DNA from: Limanda limanda
Lineage: Eukaryota > Chordata > Actinopteri > Pleuronectiformes > Pleuronectidae
Length of the DNA: 64,000 bases
NCBI RefSeq assembly: GCF_963576545.1
Contig: NC_083642.1
Location: forward strand, 4,572,188-4,636,187
Direction of reading: 5' to 3'
Below the pieces are notes generated by a model. That model was not told the origin of the DNA, did no database searches, and saw nothing but the letters and a program-made list of their open reading frames with translations. Both the position numbers and the translations under genes were made by a program. This document shows positions 51,191 to 64,000 of the stretch, piece by piece. Every line of letters starts with the position of its first letter. The stretch's first letter is position 1.

Positions 51191-51422
51191 ATTGTGTTAA
51201 CTGTGAAAGACTTGGACAATGGATGTGTTAACACTGACACACACACACACTCGGAGCCTACCTACCTCACTCACAAAAGACCCCGAACGCTTCCATTCAG
51301 CTCCCGACGCTCGGCTGATGCATCACATCCGGCAGAAAGGATCTGTCCGACGGGAGAGACAGACGCTCCCTGCAAGAGACAGATCATCACGAGGATTATT
51401 ATTATTATCATATTCAAACAAC

Positions 51423-52018
51423 TCCTGACTGCCTGGAGGGGGGGGGGGGTGATGCATCATCGAGCTCACACTGGGTCTAATCCAGCCCTAGGATCATAAA
51501 TTCATAAATACAACATGGATGCAGCTGCAGACACACGTTTGATTGGTCGATAGTGACTTTCCAAGCTTCCTGGTTTCAGTCAGACATGAAGCTAGAAGAT
51601 GGGGAATCGATCCAACATGTCGTTATGTGATGAGTGGAATATGAATATGAATATGACACGTTCTGAGCTTCGTCCTGGATCCACCAGCACTGTGGGTTAG
51701 GGTTAGGTTGGTCTGTTCTCTCTCCACCAGGTCTGAGAGAGAGAGAGAGGATCCTCTGGTCCCAGCTGACTGGGGTCTGACCTACATTCACAGGGAAGCA
51801 GCACCTACTGGTCTGAAGGAGAGTCCCATCGTTCCCAGCATGTCCTGCAGCCCCAGCTAACCCTCCAGTGGGACCCTCCAGCTCCCACCACTCCCACTAC
51901 TCCCACCCCACTGGTTCAACCGCTGTTAAAAGGGCCACATGGAGATGAACCATCCGGTGCCACGGTGGCTTCAATCGGCATTGAATTAAAAAAAAAGAAG
52001 CTAACGGTGGCTAACTAG
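51423..52018. other. rnf41 5' intron, remaining part
   Basis: No exon recognised. A short G tract is at 51439 and a TATGAA-type tandem near 51640. The non-coding exon before the ATG starts at about 50845 (acceptor cctcag, exon gaggttgtgg). Confidence 0.4.
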
Positions 52019-52390
52019 CTAGCTCCCCCCGTTAGCCTCTGCGGTGGCTTCCTCTTGGCTGTTAGCATCGAAGCTAACCAGGCGTAGCTCAGTGCGGGGC
52101 GGCCACGCAGGGAAGTGTCCGTGTGCGTGAGGTTTACCGCATCGTGCGCGTTGTGTACTTACGTGAACATGAAGCAAAATGGATCCCGGCCGCCGCGGTT
52201 GTGTGTTTTTTTTACGCTGGACGTTGCTACTGTAAGCTAGCAGCTCGTTAGCCACGTCCTGTGCTACATCCTACGCGTCTGCGTCGCCCCGGACGGCAGC
52301 AGGGGTGTGACGTCAGGACGTACAGTGGCGCTGCTGATTGGTCGGTGGGTGATGTCACTCAGGCGGAAGCAGGAAGTGACCGACCGACCC
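52019..52390 (-). promoter_or_regulatory. rnf41: rnf41 promoter and non-coding first exon
   Basis: A CpG-rich block. On the minus strand a donor (TTCAC then gtaagtacac, intron start at 52162) ends a putative untranslated exon beginning around 52.3 kb. It pairs with the acceptor before the ATG exon at 50846. Upstream elements: a perfect CRE palindrome TGACGTCA at 52308-52315, a CCAAT box (minus; plus gattggt near 52337), and two ETS-type GGAA cores in gcggaagcaggaagtga near 52362. No TATA box. Typical of a housekeeping CpG promoter. Confidence 0.6.
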
Positions 52391-52454
52391 TTTAATTAAA
52401 TGCTGCATTCAGGGGCTGTGTTAAAGGTCTAGTGCAAATTAATAAAATATAAAA

Positions 52455-52715
52455 CATAAACTAATGTATAGAAAACAACTTCATCAGTTTGACGATACGT
52501 GTGCTGCAAAAAGTCACTTATTTTATTTTTACTTTACTTTTTGTATCTTTTATCTTTTATATCTTTTTATTTCATATATTGTTTTTTTTATGTGTGTAGT
52601 ACTTTTTGTGTTTTTATGTTTTATGTTCCTTGTATGCACTTTCAACCAAAACAAATTCCAGGTAAATGTAAACCTGCTTTGCAATAAATACTTTCTGATT
52701 CTGATTCTGATACAG
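52455..52715 (+). mobile_element. Retroposon 3' end with ATTCTG tandem tail
   Basis: The segment ends ctttgcaataaatactttct followed by gattctgattctgata. 'caataaa' plus a CTGATT tandem is the common 3' end of a fish LINE/SINE group. Strongly 5' truncated and non-coding. Confidence 0.7.
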
Positions 52716-52735
52716 AAACACGCTGCAAGTAGTGA

Positions 52736-52922
52736 AAAAAGGACACAGGGAATGTTTCCAGGGAACCAAATAACTGATATAATTGGTTGTAGTTCAAGGC
52801 TTTGTGAAGTTCCATCACCACTGATGAGAAGCAGACTTCAATCATTTCAAAAAGCAGTGAACTACAACCGGGTTCGTCACTTATTTCTGTCCCCTGGAAA
52901 TATTTCCCTGGTCCTTTATCGC
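52736..52922. repeat. Imperfect foldback, about 75-bp arms
   Basis: The left arm (aaggacacagggaatgtttc, ..., ggttgtagttcaaggcttt) is matched in reverse complement by the right arm (aaagcagtgaactacaacc, ..., ctggaaatatttccctggtc). The loop is about 35 bp. It resembles a diverged palindromic MITE; ends and target duplication are unclear. Confidence 0.7.
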
Positions 52923-53014
52923 AATATGCAGAACATTTCTTTATTTGCATGTGTCGTAAAACTGATAAAGTGGTTTCCTTAATTTGCAGTGAGTTGAACT
53001 CTTTCAGGCACTGT

Positions 53015-53355
53015 ATTAAAGGGATCTATTGGCAGATATTTAATATATAGTAATCCTAGTGATGTTTTCACTACTGTGTTTCATCTAAATTGTACAAATT
53101 GTTGTTTTCTTTACCCTAAAATGGTTCCTTTTATATTTAAATATAATATTTACATCAGGAGCAGGTCCTCTCTATGGAGGCAGCCATGTTTTTTACAGTG
53201 GCCCAGACTGGACAAACTTTGAGTTTCTATGACAACTGAAGGCTACCACAGGTTCTCCTCATGTTAGGAAGTTGAGTTGAGGGTTATTCATCTGCAACAC
53301 ACAACTTCATCACTCGATGTGACTAAACTTCTACACACTGAACTTTCAAGGTGTT
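53015..53355. repeat. Dispersed repeat between ankrd52 and rnf41
   Basis: Contains 'gccatgttttttacagtggc', cccagactggacaaac and cgatgtgactaaacttctac followed by acactgaactttc, a pattern repeated across many fish genomes. No frame. Confidence 0.5.
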
Positions 53356-53668
53356 TGTATTGATTTTTATATAAAATAATGAGCTACAAATGGGCGTTAG
53401 ACTATTATTAAGGTATACTGACAGTAAAGCTTCTTACTTTACATTCATAAAGTGTGGATAAATAATCTTCCAATTGTGAAACTAAACTTTTCAGATAAAT
53501 GTTAAAGAAAACGTATTAAACGTATGAAGCTTCATTTAGCGATTTGTGAATTTTATAAAACTTATGACTTCAATACAGAAATGTGAATATAACCTTCTGT
53601 ACACGACCTGAAAAATGAATCAATTTGCACAAACAACTCCAGACTTCGGAAATATTTAGCAATAGCAC

Positions 53669-53674
53669 TTTATT
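53669..53674 (-). terminator. Poly(A) signal AATAAA, likely end of ankrd52
   Basis: Minus-strand ttcaataaagtgctattgc is a good poly(A) context. It stands at the edge where repeat-poor sequence (to the right) meets repeat-bearing spacer (to the left), which is why I take it as the distal ankrd52 site. Confidence 0.5.
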
Positions 53675-56600
53675 GAACACAAACAACCCTAAGCCACAAT
53701 ACTGAATGACAAGACCAATTGGCTGCAGCAAACATTTTATAAAATAGATTCAGGTTTAATGTCACTAAATTGTTTTTTTTTTTTTCTTTTAACGTCAGAA
53801 AGACAGATGCAGGTTTTTCCAAAACAGTGAATGATCTTTTACATATTTAACATTTTTTTGTAACAAATTATCATTCACATGTTCACACAAAGGAATAACA
53901 AGGCAAAGTGCTTTCAGGATTGCATTGTCGAAAAAAAAAAAGAAAAAAATTAAAGTCCTAAAACACGATAGAAGAATGAATGGCTTGAGGTTTGGGTGAG
54001 ACAGTGGCAAAGGGCGGTCCAGTCCTGGACAAAGCATAGTTTGGGGGGGGCGGGCTGAGGATGATGGGTGTGTGTTTAGGGAGTGTTGGAGGGGGGGGGG
54101 GGGAATTAAACCTCAAACCTTTCACCTTGTCCTGTGCCCCTTGTCGTCGAACTGAATGTAGAATGTCGGGGCAGTTTGGAAACAGGAGACTATGAAGCAG
54201 AATTCGGTTCGACAGATGGAATCGAAGGCAAACGGCTCGAGGGGCTCAACCCCCCCCCCCCTCATACAGAATAACAAATCCACCTCGCCATCTTGTCCCG
54301 TGACAACCCGTGGTACCGTTCCAACTGCGGGAGCGATGGATGGCCGACCCCAGAATGAAGCTGTAAACGTTGAAACTGTGTTTTCTACAGGGCGGAGACG
54401 GGGAAGTACACAAACAGGAGGAGACCAAAGAAACACAAAAGAAAAGAAACGCCAATGGATGGTAATTCATTTTCTAAAAGATGATTCCTCGCCACTGAAT
54501 GTTAAAGGGGATAGACTATCATCATAATCTGCATCTTAACATTGTCTGGCTTCACATTCCAGTGGTATTTTGTCGTATAAATGCTTCTCATAAATATTTT
54601 TTTCAACGTCAAATAGACAAATACACATACAGCACAACCAAGCACACTTCTTTTTTTTTTTTGTATGTATAACTACCATTGCTTATGATAAATCTGTATT
54701 CCCGTACTGTGATACACGTTTTTTTTTTATACCCTTTTTCATAGTTTTTTTTTTTAGAAGTCAGAACAGGTGGAGAGACAAACAAATACTCAAGGCTGCA
54801 AAACAAGGAGGTAGGAGAAATGCTACTGAAAAACAGCAAGTGATGCCGACATGATCGTTCACTTCAATAATCATGAGATACACCAGGCGTCGGCTCGACT
54901 TCTTGAACCATGCTACTGCCGACAGCTGCTATCCCAGTCGTTGACTCGGGCGCTGGGAGTGTGACAACCGGAATTTCAGATTTTCCACTTTTTGTAAAAA
55001 TAGCGTTAAGTCATTGGTTTGAACAACTTGGTTTAAGAAGCTCCAGGAAATAATCTCAAAGAGTTGAACGTGCAAGTTTCCTGACGGCGCCTGAGGCCGA
55101 CTGGAGTAGCAGCTGTTTACTAACCAAAGAAATCTTAAGAGGCCCACTCAGCCTTGAAAGAAAGAAACATTTATCGTGTCTTTACCCTATATTTCCAGAC
55201 TGGTTTGTGTTTTTAATGGGCTAATTTCAACAGAGTAACTTCATTGGTCCTGTCGTCATCACAGGTCTAGAGACCACGCTGCTGGTGATGGCATTGACTC
55301 CTTTAGACACAGTAGAGTAGTATATTTGCAGATTTGTAAATGAGGTAATCAGCGTTAGGCTAAGTAGGGAACCCTGTCATTGACACTCATGCCCACTTCA
55401 TTCATCAGCAAAGCAACAAAAAGAAAATCGTTCCTCAATCGGCGGGACAGGAGGACTGTGGGGAATTAAATCAACTTTGGAATGTTGGGTGGACGAGCCA
55501 ACTTTTTCTCCTTGTTTTTTTATGTTATTTTATCGTTTTTTTTTTTAAATTCCATTTCTTTTTTTTTTGGTGAAGGTGCACTGTGAAAACCATTTGATTG
55601 TAACTCATCACATGCCCTGATTCAGAGTCCCTCTACTCATACTAAGGGCTCCTTTGTATTTCCCCAGATAAGCCACTCAAAGTAAAACAGGCAACCCATT
55701 ATCTATCACCTCTAGGTTTTTAAATTTGCGATGAATTAAGGCTGCCTCGGCCGCAGGGCGCCGCCTGCTGCAAGTCCAGTCGTGAGAGGATTGTTAAAAG
55801 CTTGTGAGTCGCGATGAGGGGGCAACATCTACAGTGAAGCAGACTAAACACAAAAACATGAAAGGGGACAACCACGACTAAAATGTCACGGAACATGCAG
55901 TACACATCCTTTCTACAGTAGGCTATTTCTAATAGCACATTCAAGGGTAGGGGGCGGGGGGGGGGGGCTCCTAATGGGAGGAATTCAGCGATATGGCTGC
56001 TTGAGAGAAACCGAGCTCGATGTGAGACGACCTTCCATCGGGAGCTGGTGGAAGGAGCGAGTCGATAAGGTGCTTCATCAGAGGACTGCTGCCTTGTTTC
56101 ACCTGCACAGATTCTGTTTGTGTCATTCAGTTTCACCGGCAAACACCGGAACGTTTTTTTGAACATTTGTTTTCCTTCGTGTAAATACATCCCCCCCCCC
56201 TCCCGCCTCCCCAAAAACACACATCTTTTGCTGGTGAAAACAAACGGCACTTTCAAAAGGGGAATGTTTCTCTAAAAACCACAATCACAGGACCTCCAAG
56301 TAACAAATTCTGAAAACACAGGCTATTATTCAGTAGATATAAATCTCATGAGTATCTTAACTGTACAAGCTTTAGGCTACACGCTGAAAAGGGAGGGACA
56401 CGTAAGAACCCTTAATGCTTAACAATGAAAACAAATATAAGGCATTTCATATTTCCTTTTATCCGCACATGTCACTGACAGCAGGTCTAAATATTTTTGA
56501 GAAAACATTTCATTCAAGGAGGAAGAGGATGCATATACACATCTACACATGCAAATGAACTTGTCTAATCGGCTAGAAACCAGAAATCCAAACTACAATA

Positions 56601-59600
56601 CCGTTAAAGTCCATCTATCAGAGGAAAGGAACAAACCCTGCACCTACTCAAATCGACCGGGACACTTGTGCACCTTCCTTTCTCTGAGCAGGCAGCTTTT
56701 AAAGTCTGATATTGATCACAGTTTTAAGAACGGAATATCACTCACTCCACTAGCAAACGCCACGTCTCTGGACACAAACAAGAGGACCACTTGAAATCCT
56801 TCATTTGCTACAGACAAGTGACTTTTGGTGTTAACGAAAAGGGCATATTAAATAAGATTTGTTTTCAACCGAGGAAGCAATGATAAACACAGGGTTATTG
56901 CACTTTTATCTATTTGTCTATTTCAAAAGGAGGTCAGCTTGAGAGAAGATGATTCATGCCTTAATGTCGTAGTAAGACAACAAATGTTACGTCACTTCTA
57001 TAGTATGATCACACGGTTATTAACACTGCACACAGCTACTACTGCAAACCTACTTGTAGTCATTCTACCCTAAAATAATACAAAAACAATCTCCACGATC
57101 AATTTGCAACACAGCCACGACAGTTTGCCTAAACTTGATCTTGAAACGCAGGTACCGCATCGTTTCACGACTCGATGAAAACCAGAGAGTCGAGAAAAAC
57201 AATCTGAAGCAGCTCTGAAAAATGGTCTTTCTACAGTTAAATGTGTTACTGACAATCAATCCTCAGGTTTTTCTGCACTCGACAGGAGGACGTTGTTTCC
57301 TCTCCCGACGTCTTTTGCCTAAAATTTTGGTCTATAGGCTCCTGCTCTCCTCGGTGTTGGGGGAAGCCAACTAAGTCCAGAGGCGCCTTCTTTGGATTTG
57401 TGCTTTCGTACAATTGATCTCCATCTGCTCACTGTGGGATGTTCCCGTAATTGCATCAGTAGTGTGCAATGTATTCCGCCAAGCGCTCAGTGACCGGAAA
57501 TGCGTCATTAAATCCACACAGAAGGAGTTACTTGGCTTTTTTTTGTTTGTTTGAATAACTTAAATCGCATAGGGTTGAGATATTCGTGCTCAGAGAGTGA
57601 ATGAGTCTATGTACTGTCGTCACGTATGTTCAGTGTAATTTCTTTTTCCCCCCCCCACATTATAAGGCTTCTGGGAAATACAAATGGAAGACCGTACCTT
57701 GCGGTAGTAACAAATAAAAGGCACCATGCCACCACTGTGCTCAATATCACACAGGTCCTATTGGTGGTGGGGAAATTAATAACCAAGTGTTCAGGCAGGG
57801 AGAAGTGGTCAAACTAGCATTAGTCATACAGTAGGATCTTATTGTTGTGATTTACAGAGGTAAGGTTTTATAGCTAGCTTCATTTCCTACATTAAGATTA
57901 GACAGTACCCTTCATCCTATACGACTCGCACCAGAGAACAGACTCATCCGTTGGTTGTAATGAGGAGACGCACGTTTCAAATTGTTACTATGCTTCTCTG
58001 TTCTTTAACAAAAAGGGGAAATTGTGCATGTTTTAGGTTCGACATGCAGATATTGAAATGTTACTCACACACACAAACTACGAGAGAGAAATGTACACGA
58101 CTGGCATTAGGAGAACGCAAGAAGAAATCACAGAGGATCAATGTCAGCGGCGTCACATAAAGATCAGTGATGAGGTAAAAACTGCAGGTCCAATAAGAAG
58201 TACAAGGTGCAGTTGGCTGCCCGTTTGTAAGGTAGGAAACATTAGACATCTGCCGACACTAATCTAACACTCACGCGTAGATACATCTCCGAGTTAGGCT
58301 GGTTTAAGCAGAATTACACCACCCACGACAAGATGGATAACAAAAGTTTAACTCTTTGTTAGCATAGCTGTACAAGACTTTTTTTTTTGTGTTTTCTTAA
58401 GAATTTCCGTTATTCCATCTAGATAGTTTTTTGTTGAGGTACACCACCTTCATCCCCGGTGTCATTTGGCCCTGGATAACAAGAGAAGCCAAACTTGATT
58501 GTTTACAAGTGAATTCTGAATTCGTTCTTTCACAGTGGCAAATATGGCGATATCCTAACCTCTCAGAACAATCTCTGCACCGTGGCAACCTTGAGCTATG
58601 TGCTACCTCAATTGATTTGTGTGCTTCTCGACACCCGCGGACGTCTTTAAGACCAAAATTAGCTCAAAAATATTCTTTTCTTTTAGCGAATCCAACCAAG
58701 AAGCATAAATCTACAGGTGATGCAACTTATTCGGTTCTGCCAGGTATCGTTTCCATTTTCAGCTTTTAAGGCGAAAGGCTCAACAGTGGATCAGAGTTGA
58801 ATTGAAATTTGCTATTTACTTCAAGTAAGAACCGAGACATCCGTTGAGGCAAATCAATTCTACACTGTCTATACCATGCGTTTTCTTTTTTTTGGGGACA
58901 TCTCAAATGTTTGTTTTTTCTCCTGATAACACACACATTATAAACCATCTTGTTAAACACACACACACAACCTAGGGATCACTTTGCCAATAGCAATCGA
59001 ACTATATTCTCCCAAAAATGTCCAATTATAAAATAGACTTCTACCCAACACCAAATTTGAACAGAACTCTTATATTAAATTACTAATATCCCATGCAAAT
59101 ATTTATAGTTTTCCTTTGACTAGAATAATTGGCGAAAAAAGACATGCAGCTCCAAACCTCAAAATTCTAATAATCCTGCCTACTTCTGAATAAGTTACGG
59201 ACCAAGTAAATATGATTTATGTCTAAAGGCAAATAAAGGTTTCTATGGCACTAAATGGGTGTAGCTTAGGTGCATTTTTGTCAAATATAGGCTATTTACG
59301 AGTATGTGTGATCATATCTACTGCAGACCTTTTCGTCCCTCTTGTTTTAACTGTGCTCTAAGGCAAGTCTCAATGGAATGGATGAACATGAACGTTTAAT
59401 TCTTCTGAACTCTGTTTACCTTGCAGGCTACACTCCACACAAATGTAGAGAGAGAAGAGTGATATCACACAACAGCAGGCCTATACTCCCAACACAATAA
59501 TGCCAACAGAACAAAAAGAAATCGCTATCCAGACCCTCGATGCAGGAAGACTACTACACTCACTGAATATCATGTAGAGAAGTAGGTTATGACATGCTAC

Positions 59601-62600
59601 CTGTATAAATCGCATCTACGCACGACAAATGAAGAGCAACAGTTTAAAGTCGGGAGAAAGCAAATTGTCCTGCTCTAAACTGACCCTACATTCATTTCAG
59701 TCAGAAATATTCATGGCTCAGATTTGATGGTCAGACTGTAAACTGCTTCAACATATGCATAAATCCATTGCTGCGTTACCGAGAGGTTTCCCTCTCTCCA
59801 TGTTTTGGCAATCAGGCCTCACTTGCGACCAAAGATTATAACATCGAACCCGCATTCAATTCTTCCATTGGCATTTATGCTATGATTTACTGAATTGGCC
59901 TGAATGGATGGCAGTGCAATATTTGTGCTGCACACATTTTACACACACGCTCTATTGCTACAATTGGACCTTGCATTGCTTTCCGACTCCAGATATATTG
60001 TATATGCTCCGTTTGTTTAATCGTTAACTATATCAAAATTGTGATCTAGCTCCACGCACAATCACTCAGTTATCACTGGTATACACACACGCACGCACAC
60101 AGAAAAAAAATAGCATGTAGAAGAATACTGTGATACAATAAAAGGATTCAGTTACAACTTGTATAGCTGCGAGGGACAATGGCTCCATGTACTGGTCAGA
60201 TAAGGACATCACAAGAGAAAAAGATCCCTGACCGATCTGACAGCACCTCCAGATGGCAGAGAGAGCATGGTGAGTATTTTGAGGAGCCTGCCTGAGGTGT
60301 GTGTTGAATCACTGGACTGACTTAAAGTGACTGAGGCCAGAGTCTGTATTATTAACAGTAGGCTGGGTAATGTAACCTTGTCACTTTTGTTGGGCCGTTT
60401 GCCCAGAAAAAGAAAAACACACAAAAAAGTCAGTGGGCAGTGGACACTGTCCCGAAAGTGCTTGGAGACACTTGTTTGTTTTTTTGTTGTTTTTTTTAAA
60501 TAATGCATTGTTAGAGTACAATTTTTTGTTGCAGCCTTTGCTTGTCTTTTGCAACGCTTCCTTCCTGTATTCAGCAGCAACACACATGCATGTAAACATA
60601 GGTACATACATTACATCTGCTCCTCTGCACACTTAGAACCTGAATGTACTAAAGTGCGTGCTTGACTATCTAATTAAGTGCTGTGGGAATAGGGTTAAAA
60701 AGGAATTAAATTAATAGAAGTTCCCATTAAAAATGTAGACGTTATCATCCTGCTGAGATCTGATTGGATTAGTAAAGTTCTGCCTGCGGCTTCAGCACAG
60801 ATCCTGAGATTACAAAAGAAAATGATGCACCTATCCCTAATTAGAACAACAATATAACTGTTCTCCTGTATATTAGAAAATGATCAAGACATCAAAGACG
60901 GAGAGTCGCCGATTAGTTCTGATTCATTTCAGTCAGTTATGGAGGTTTTTTGAATTGAAATGACGAATACAAATCTACTTAACTAACCGAGAAATCACTG
61001 CTCTGAAATGGACTTGTTAATTTTTGTTAGTCAAATAAAATACGACGACTTGAACAACTTTTCGCAGGGGGAAAATAAATCAACAACATAGCCTAGTCTA
61101 GGTCCTCATCTCTCATCCAGTCAACTAATGTGTGCAATTGTGCCACTTCATTACCAGTGGATATGAAGTTATCACGCCAATGAAAACAATCTTACTCAGT
61201 GTAATTTAACCACCAGCGGATGGTTGGAAACAAAAGAAGAAGAAAACAAACGACGACAAAATAGCATAGATATAACATCTTAAAGTCACAAACAGCTCTA
61301 GTGGTCCGATACAATCATCTTTAGTATGCTTAGTACCAGAAATGGGATGAGGAAACAACATAATTAACACCAAAAAAGCACATATTTGGATTTCTGCTAT
61401 TCCTGAAATCTAAACAACAGGTATTGGCCTAAGCGAAGATCCCCCTCCTTTTCCTCTTAGCCCTATTTGCTTCTAGAAGGGACACCAGCCCCCTGGTCAT
61501 TGATATTGCCGTTACATATATATAGATATGCTGGGCAATGTTTTGTTTTTTCCACTAGATACTGTGATTTGACCGTGTTCCATGTTGTCGCTATCAAATG
61601 GGTGGAGAGATGATCAGATTCAGGGCTCGTCATGCTCTGTCATTATGCAATCCAACTGAAATGATGTGTTACGGAAGGCATGGGTCAAAAAGGCATTTCA
61701 TGGGATGCCACAAAGGCAGCCCAGTGCATTCGTGTTGACACTGACAGTAAAATGCCCGGCACACACAGAGCCATTCGTTAAGTCTTTAGTAATTTTTCAT
61801 GAAAAAAAAAAAGAGGAAAGAATAATTAAATAAGAAAAATCAAGAAAAATTCAAACACATTCCAGGGAAACAAAAGCCCTTGTGACAGTGATTGTCTATT
61901 CAATAATGTTTAACCAAAGAAAAAAGGCCAAAAGAAAATATTGCTTGAAAACTGCCCAATAGAAAAAGCAGAAAATACTCTTTTTATCTTTCAGTTATAA
62001 TAGTTGATCAGAGTTGACCAGCGAGAAGCTGTTCGATGTTCGAGACGAGTTCAGCAGCTCTGACAAATACTCCTCATGGAGAGAGAGAGAGAGCTTGTAA
62101 AACGACGGCCGGTTCAACTTCAGAAACACAACAAAACAAAAAGTCATTAGTGCCAAAAGAAACGATTGCTCTCTTTCAATAATTAGGCCAATGGAATTCT
62201 GAAATCTTCCCCCACCCCCCAAAAAAAAATATCACACCCTCCAAAACACTTTTAAAGAGATGGGAAATAAATTGAAATGGCTTGTTCATTTATGTGCTCA
62301 GATATATGACGCTTTGATGAGGTGTTGTTGGCAGATATTACTAGTAAAGCCTTCATCTAGAAATAAACAAGGCCTCAGTCAGTCACTATCCTACGGTAGT
62401 TCTCTAGTCCTACAAAAAGAGAACCTTAGGCCTACGGACCCTGGGTGAAGATGAAGCAGCTGCTAAACGAGTTGACGAGGTATATCAAGATCTATTGTCT
62501 TTCCCTATACAGTACAGTTCATCTCAAATAAATAATTTATAGCCATAGTAGTGTTGATCAACTTTGGTCATAACTTATATGCTTAGAAACATTCTAGCTT

Positions 62601-63482
62601 AACAAACACTTATTTAGCATCTTTAAAACATGAAGTCAGCATTCAGAGCAGACCGATGTCCCGATGCCGAACCCGAGCACGGCGCTCCTTTGGAAGGAGA
62701 CATGCTTCTGTATTCAGCAGCGGTACCAAATCATCTTAAAATGCCAAAAAACGATTCTAGGCTGTACGTTTTAAAGTACACTATGGAATTAACATCTTTG
62801 TGACCCTTTTTTCCAAATTTCCGATTGTACTGTGGTACACAAGCATTGCACTCTTAAGCAAAATTTAGATTTTCCCTTGTGTGGTTCCTTCATAAAAATC
62901 TAAGCTAACGGACAATTAAAAACAAAAAAAAAAATCAAAAGAAAGAAAGAAAACAAAAATATCACCAAAACACAAAGAAACTCTTTGATCATTCTTTTGG
63001 GAAGGCTGTATGTTCCTCTACAAGGTCACCACGTCGGATTAAATATGATATGACTTTTATACTGAGTGATATGAGGATAAAAAGACAGTCGAGGATACAG
63101 AGATGTCCATGCTCTTAGATGTTGGTTATATAATTGTGTCGACATGGTTTTAAAGGGTTAAATGATTTCGAAGTGTCCGGATTGCTCGTGTTTGTTTTGG
63201 ATGCCGCACTTTATCTTGAGTGACCTTGTAGAGCAAGTGGCCTCTACGAGTTAAGCACTACTAGGAGATGGAGGAATGGGATCTAATTGCATATTAGGTT
63301 TGACTGCACCTCAAGAGAAGACCAAACACTCACGCACACACAGACGCACAGACACATACATACACAGAGAACAGACGTGTGGGTGGGTGCTCTCCTGGTC
63401 CTCTGGGCCATGTTAAAGGGAGTCACCCCCTGGTGGTGATGATGGTGATAGCAGCTGACTGAGGGGGGGGGTGCGCACGACC
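53675..63482 (-). other. ankrd52: Probable very long ankrd52 3' UTR
   Basis: About 9.8 kb follows the ankrd52 stop codon without a recognisable gene, array longer than about 30 bp, or inserted element. The composition is even, AT-leaning, with short homopolymer runs. This differs sharply from every other non-coding stretch in the window. Long 3' UTRs are known for mammalian ANKRD52. I therefore infer one transcript, perhaps with several poly(A) sites. A further gene hidden here cannot be excluded but no frame supports it. Confidence 0.55.
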
Positions 63483-63754
63483 TCACTCAGACAGACACCC
63501 ATCCAGGCCGACCGGTGCGCCGTGGCGGTCTTTGACGTAGCCGTTGTGGAGGCCGTTGCTGGGCAGCGGGGCGCAGGCGGCCGTGATGCCGCAGTGCTTC
63601 AGCAAGTTGAGACCCGGGGACGGGGAGACGGTGGGAGAGGAGCAGGAGCAGGAGGAGGGGTCCCGCTGGGGGAAAGGCTTCATGGTAGAGAGGATCAGAG
63701 CCAGGCAGTCAGCGACGTCCTTGTTGGGAGCACAGGCCAAAGCTGGGGTGTGGC
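63483..63754 (-). CDS. ankrd52: ANKRD52 (PP6 regulatory ankyrin subunit C), last coding exon
   Basis: Minus-strand exon of 272 bp with acceptor tttcaaccag at 63755-63764 and stop at 63483-63485. It encodes the C-terminal 89 residues after a split Gly: [20 protein letters not shown] is the end of the last ankyrin repeat shared by ANKRD28, ANKRD44 and ANKRD52. The tail ([11 protein letters not shown], then GLDGCLSE at the end) matches ANKRD52 (LDGCYSE in mammals) rather than ANKRD28 or ANKRD44. ANKRD52 is a scaffold of the protein phosphatase 6 holoenzyme; in human cells PP6-ANKRD52 dephosphorylates Argonaute. The Ser/Cys-rich stretch after LSTMKPFP varies between species. All upstream exons are outside the window. 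Confidence 0.93.
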
Positions 63755-64000
63755 CTGGTTGAAAGAAACTCACATTAATACATACTGCCTGGTGAATCAC
63801 ACTGAGTAAACCTGACAAAGCTGCTCAAACATAAGGATCAAATGACTGTGTTGTGTTAAAGGTGTTGCTCATAGTGAGGATTCCACAGAGAATCAATCTG
63901 CTGTTTCAATCTGTTCTACAAAGTGTTTGGTTTTAAGATCCGCAACTTCCCGTTTGGGTTAAATCAGGCAGCACCAAAACCTCTAAAAACCTAATGTTTC
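63755..64000 (-). other. ankrd52: ankrd52 intron before the last exon (partial)
   Basis: No upstream exon is visible before the window ends. Nothing else is seen here. Confidence 0.7.

Overview
This window is vertebrate nuclear DNA, almost certainly from a ray-finned (teleost) fish. The grounds are split genes with GT-AG introns, very long (GT)n, (GATA)n and (TATC)n arrays, several non-autonomous hAT-type elements with 8-bp target duplications, and retroposon 3' tails of the kind common in teleosts. It is not bacterial: there are no operons, CRISPR arrays or ribosome binding sites.

Four protein-coding genes can be read, all on the minus strand. From right to left (their transcription order) they are: the last coding exon of ankrd52 (63,483-63,754) with what looks like a 9.8-kb 3' UTR down to a poly(A) signal at 53.67 kb; rnf41 (Nrdp1 E3 ligase; coding exons 47,439-50,819, probable 5' exon and promoter near 52.2 kb); dgka (diacylglycerol kinase alpha; 23 coding exons, 22,592-34,879); and tamalin/GRASP (8 coding exons, 8,521-19,817). 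I placed splice sites base by base. The joined frames give 318 residues (rnf41), 733 (dgka) and 378 (tamalin), each close to the length I recall for the human orthologue. In human all four genes lie in 12q13, but tamalin is megabases from the other three, so the window brings two parts of that arm together.

Region by region: 1-8.2 kb holds no recognisable gene, but microsatellites, a (TATC)n-tailed retroposon copy, a CACGTG cluster and a low-repeat GC-rich stretch. 8.2-20.1 kb is tamalin and its promoter. 20.1-22.5 kb is spacer with a 548-bp GATA array. 22.5-35.0 kb is dgka, whose introns are crowded with arrays, inverted MITEs and copied fragments of its own exon 18. 35-47.4 kb is gene-poor and repeat-rich, with one unplaced candidate exon at 44.2 kb. 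47.4-52.4 kb is rnf41, two of whose short introns were each enlarged by one hAT-like insertion. 53.65-63.48 kb is the presumed ankrd52 3' UTR.

The genes are not a pathway cluster. Tamalin is a PDZ scaffold for cytohesins and group I mGluRs, DGKA turns diacylglycerol into phosphatidic acid, RNF41 ubiquitinates ErbB3 and other clients, and ANKRD52 is an ankyrin regulatory subunit of PP6. I see no new molecular system. The notable material is genomic: paired inverted MITEs flanking dgka exons 17-18, degraded exon-18 copies, hAT-expanded introns, a GC-AG intron, a tandem splice acceptor and a minisatellite abutting a splice site.
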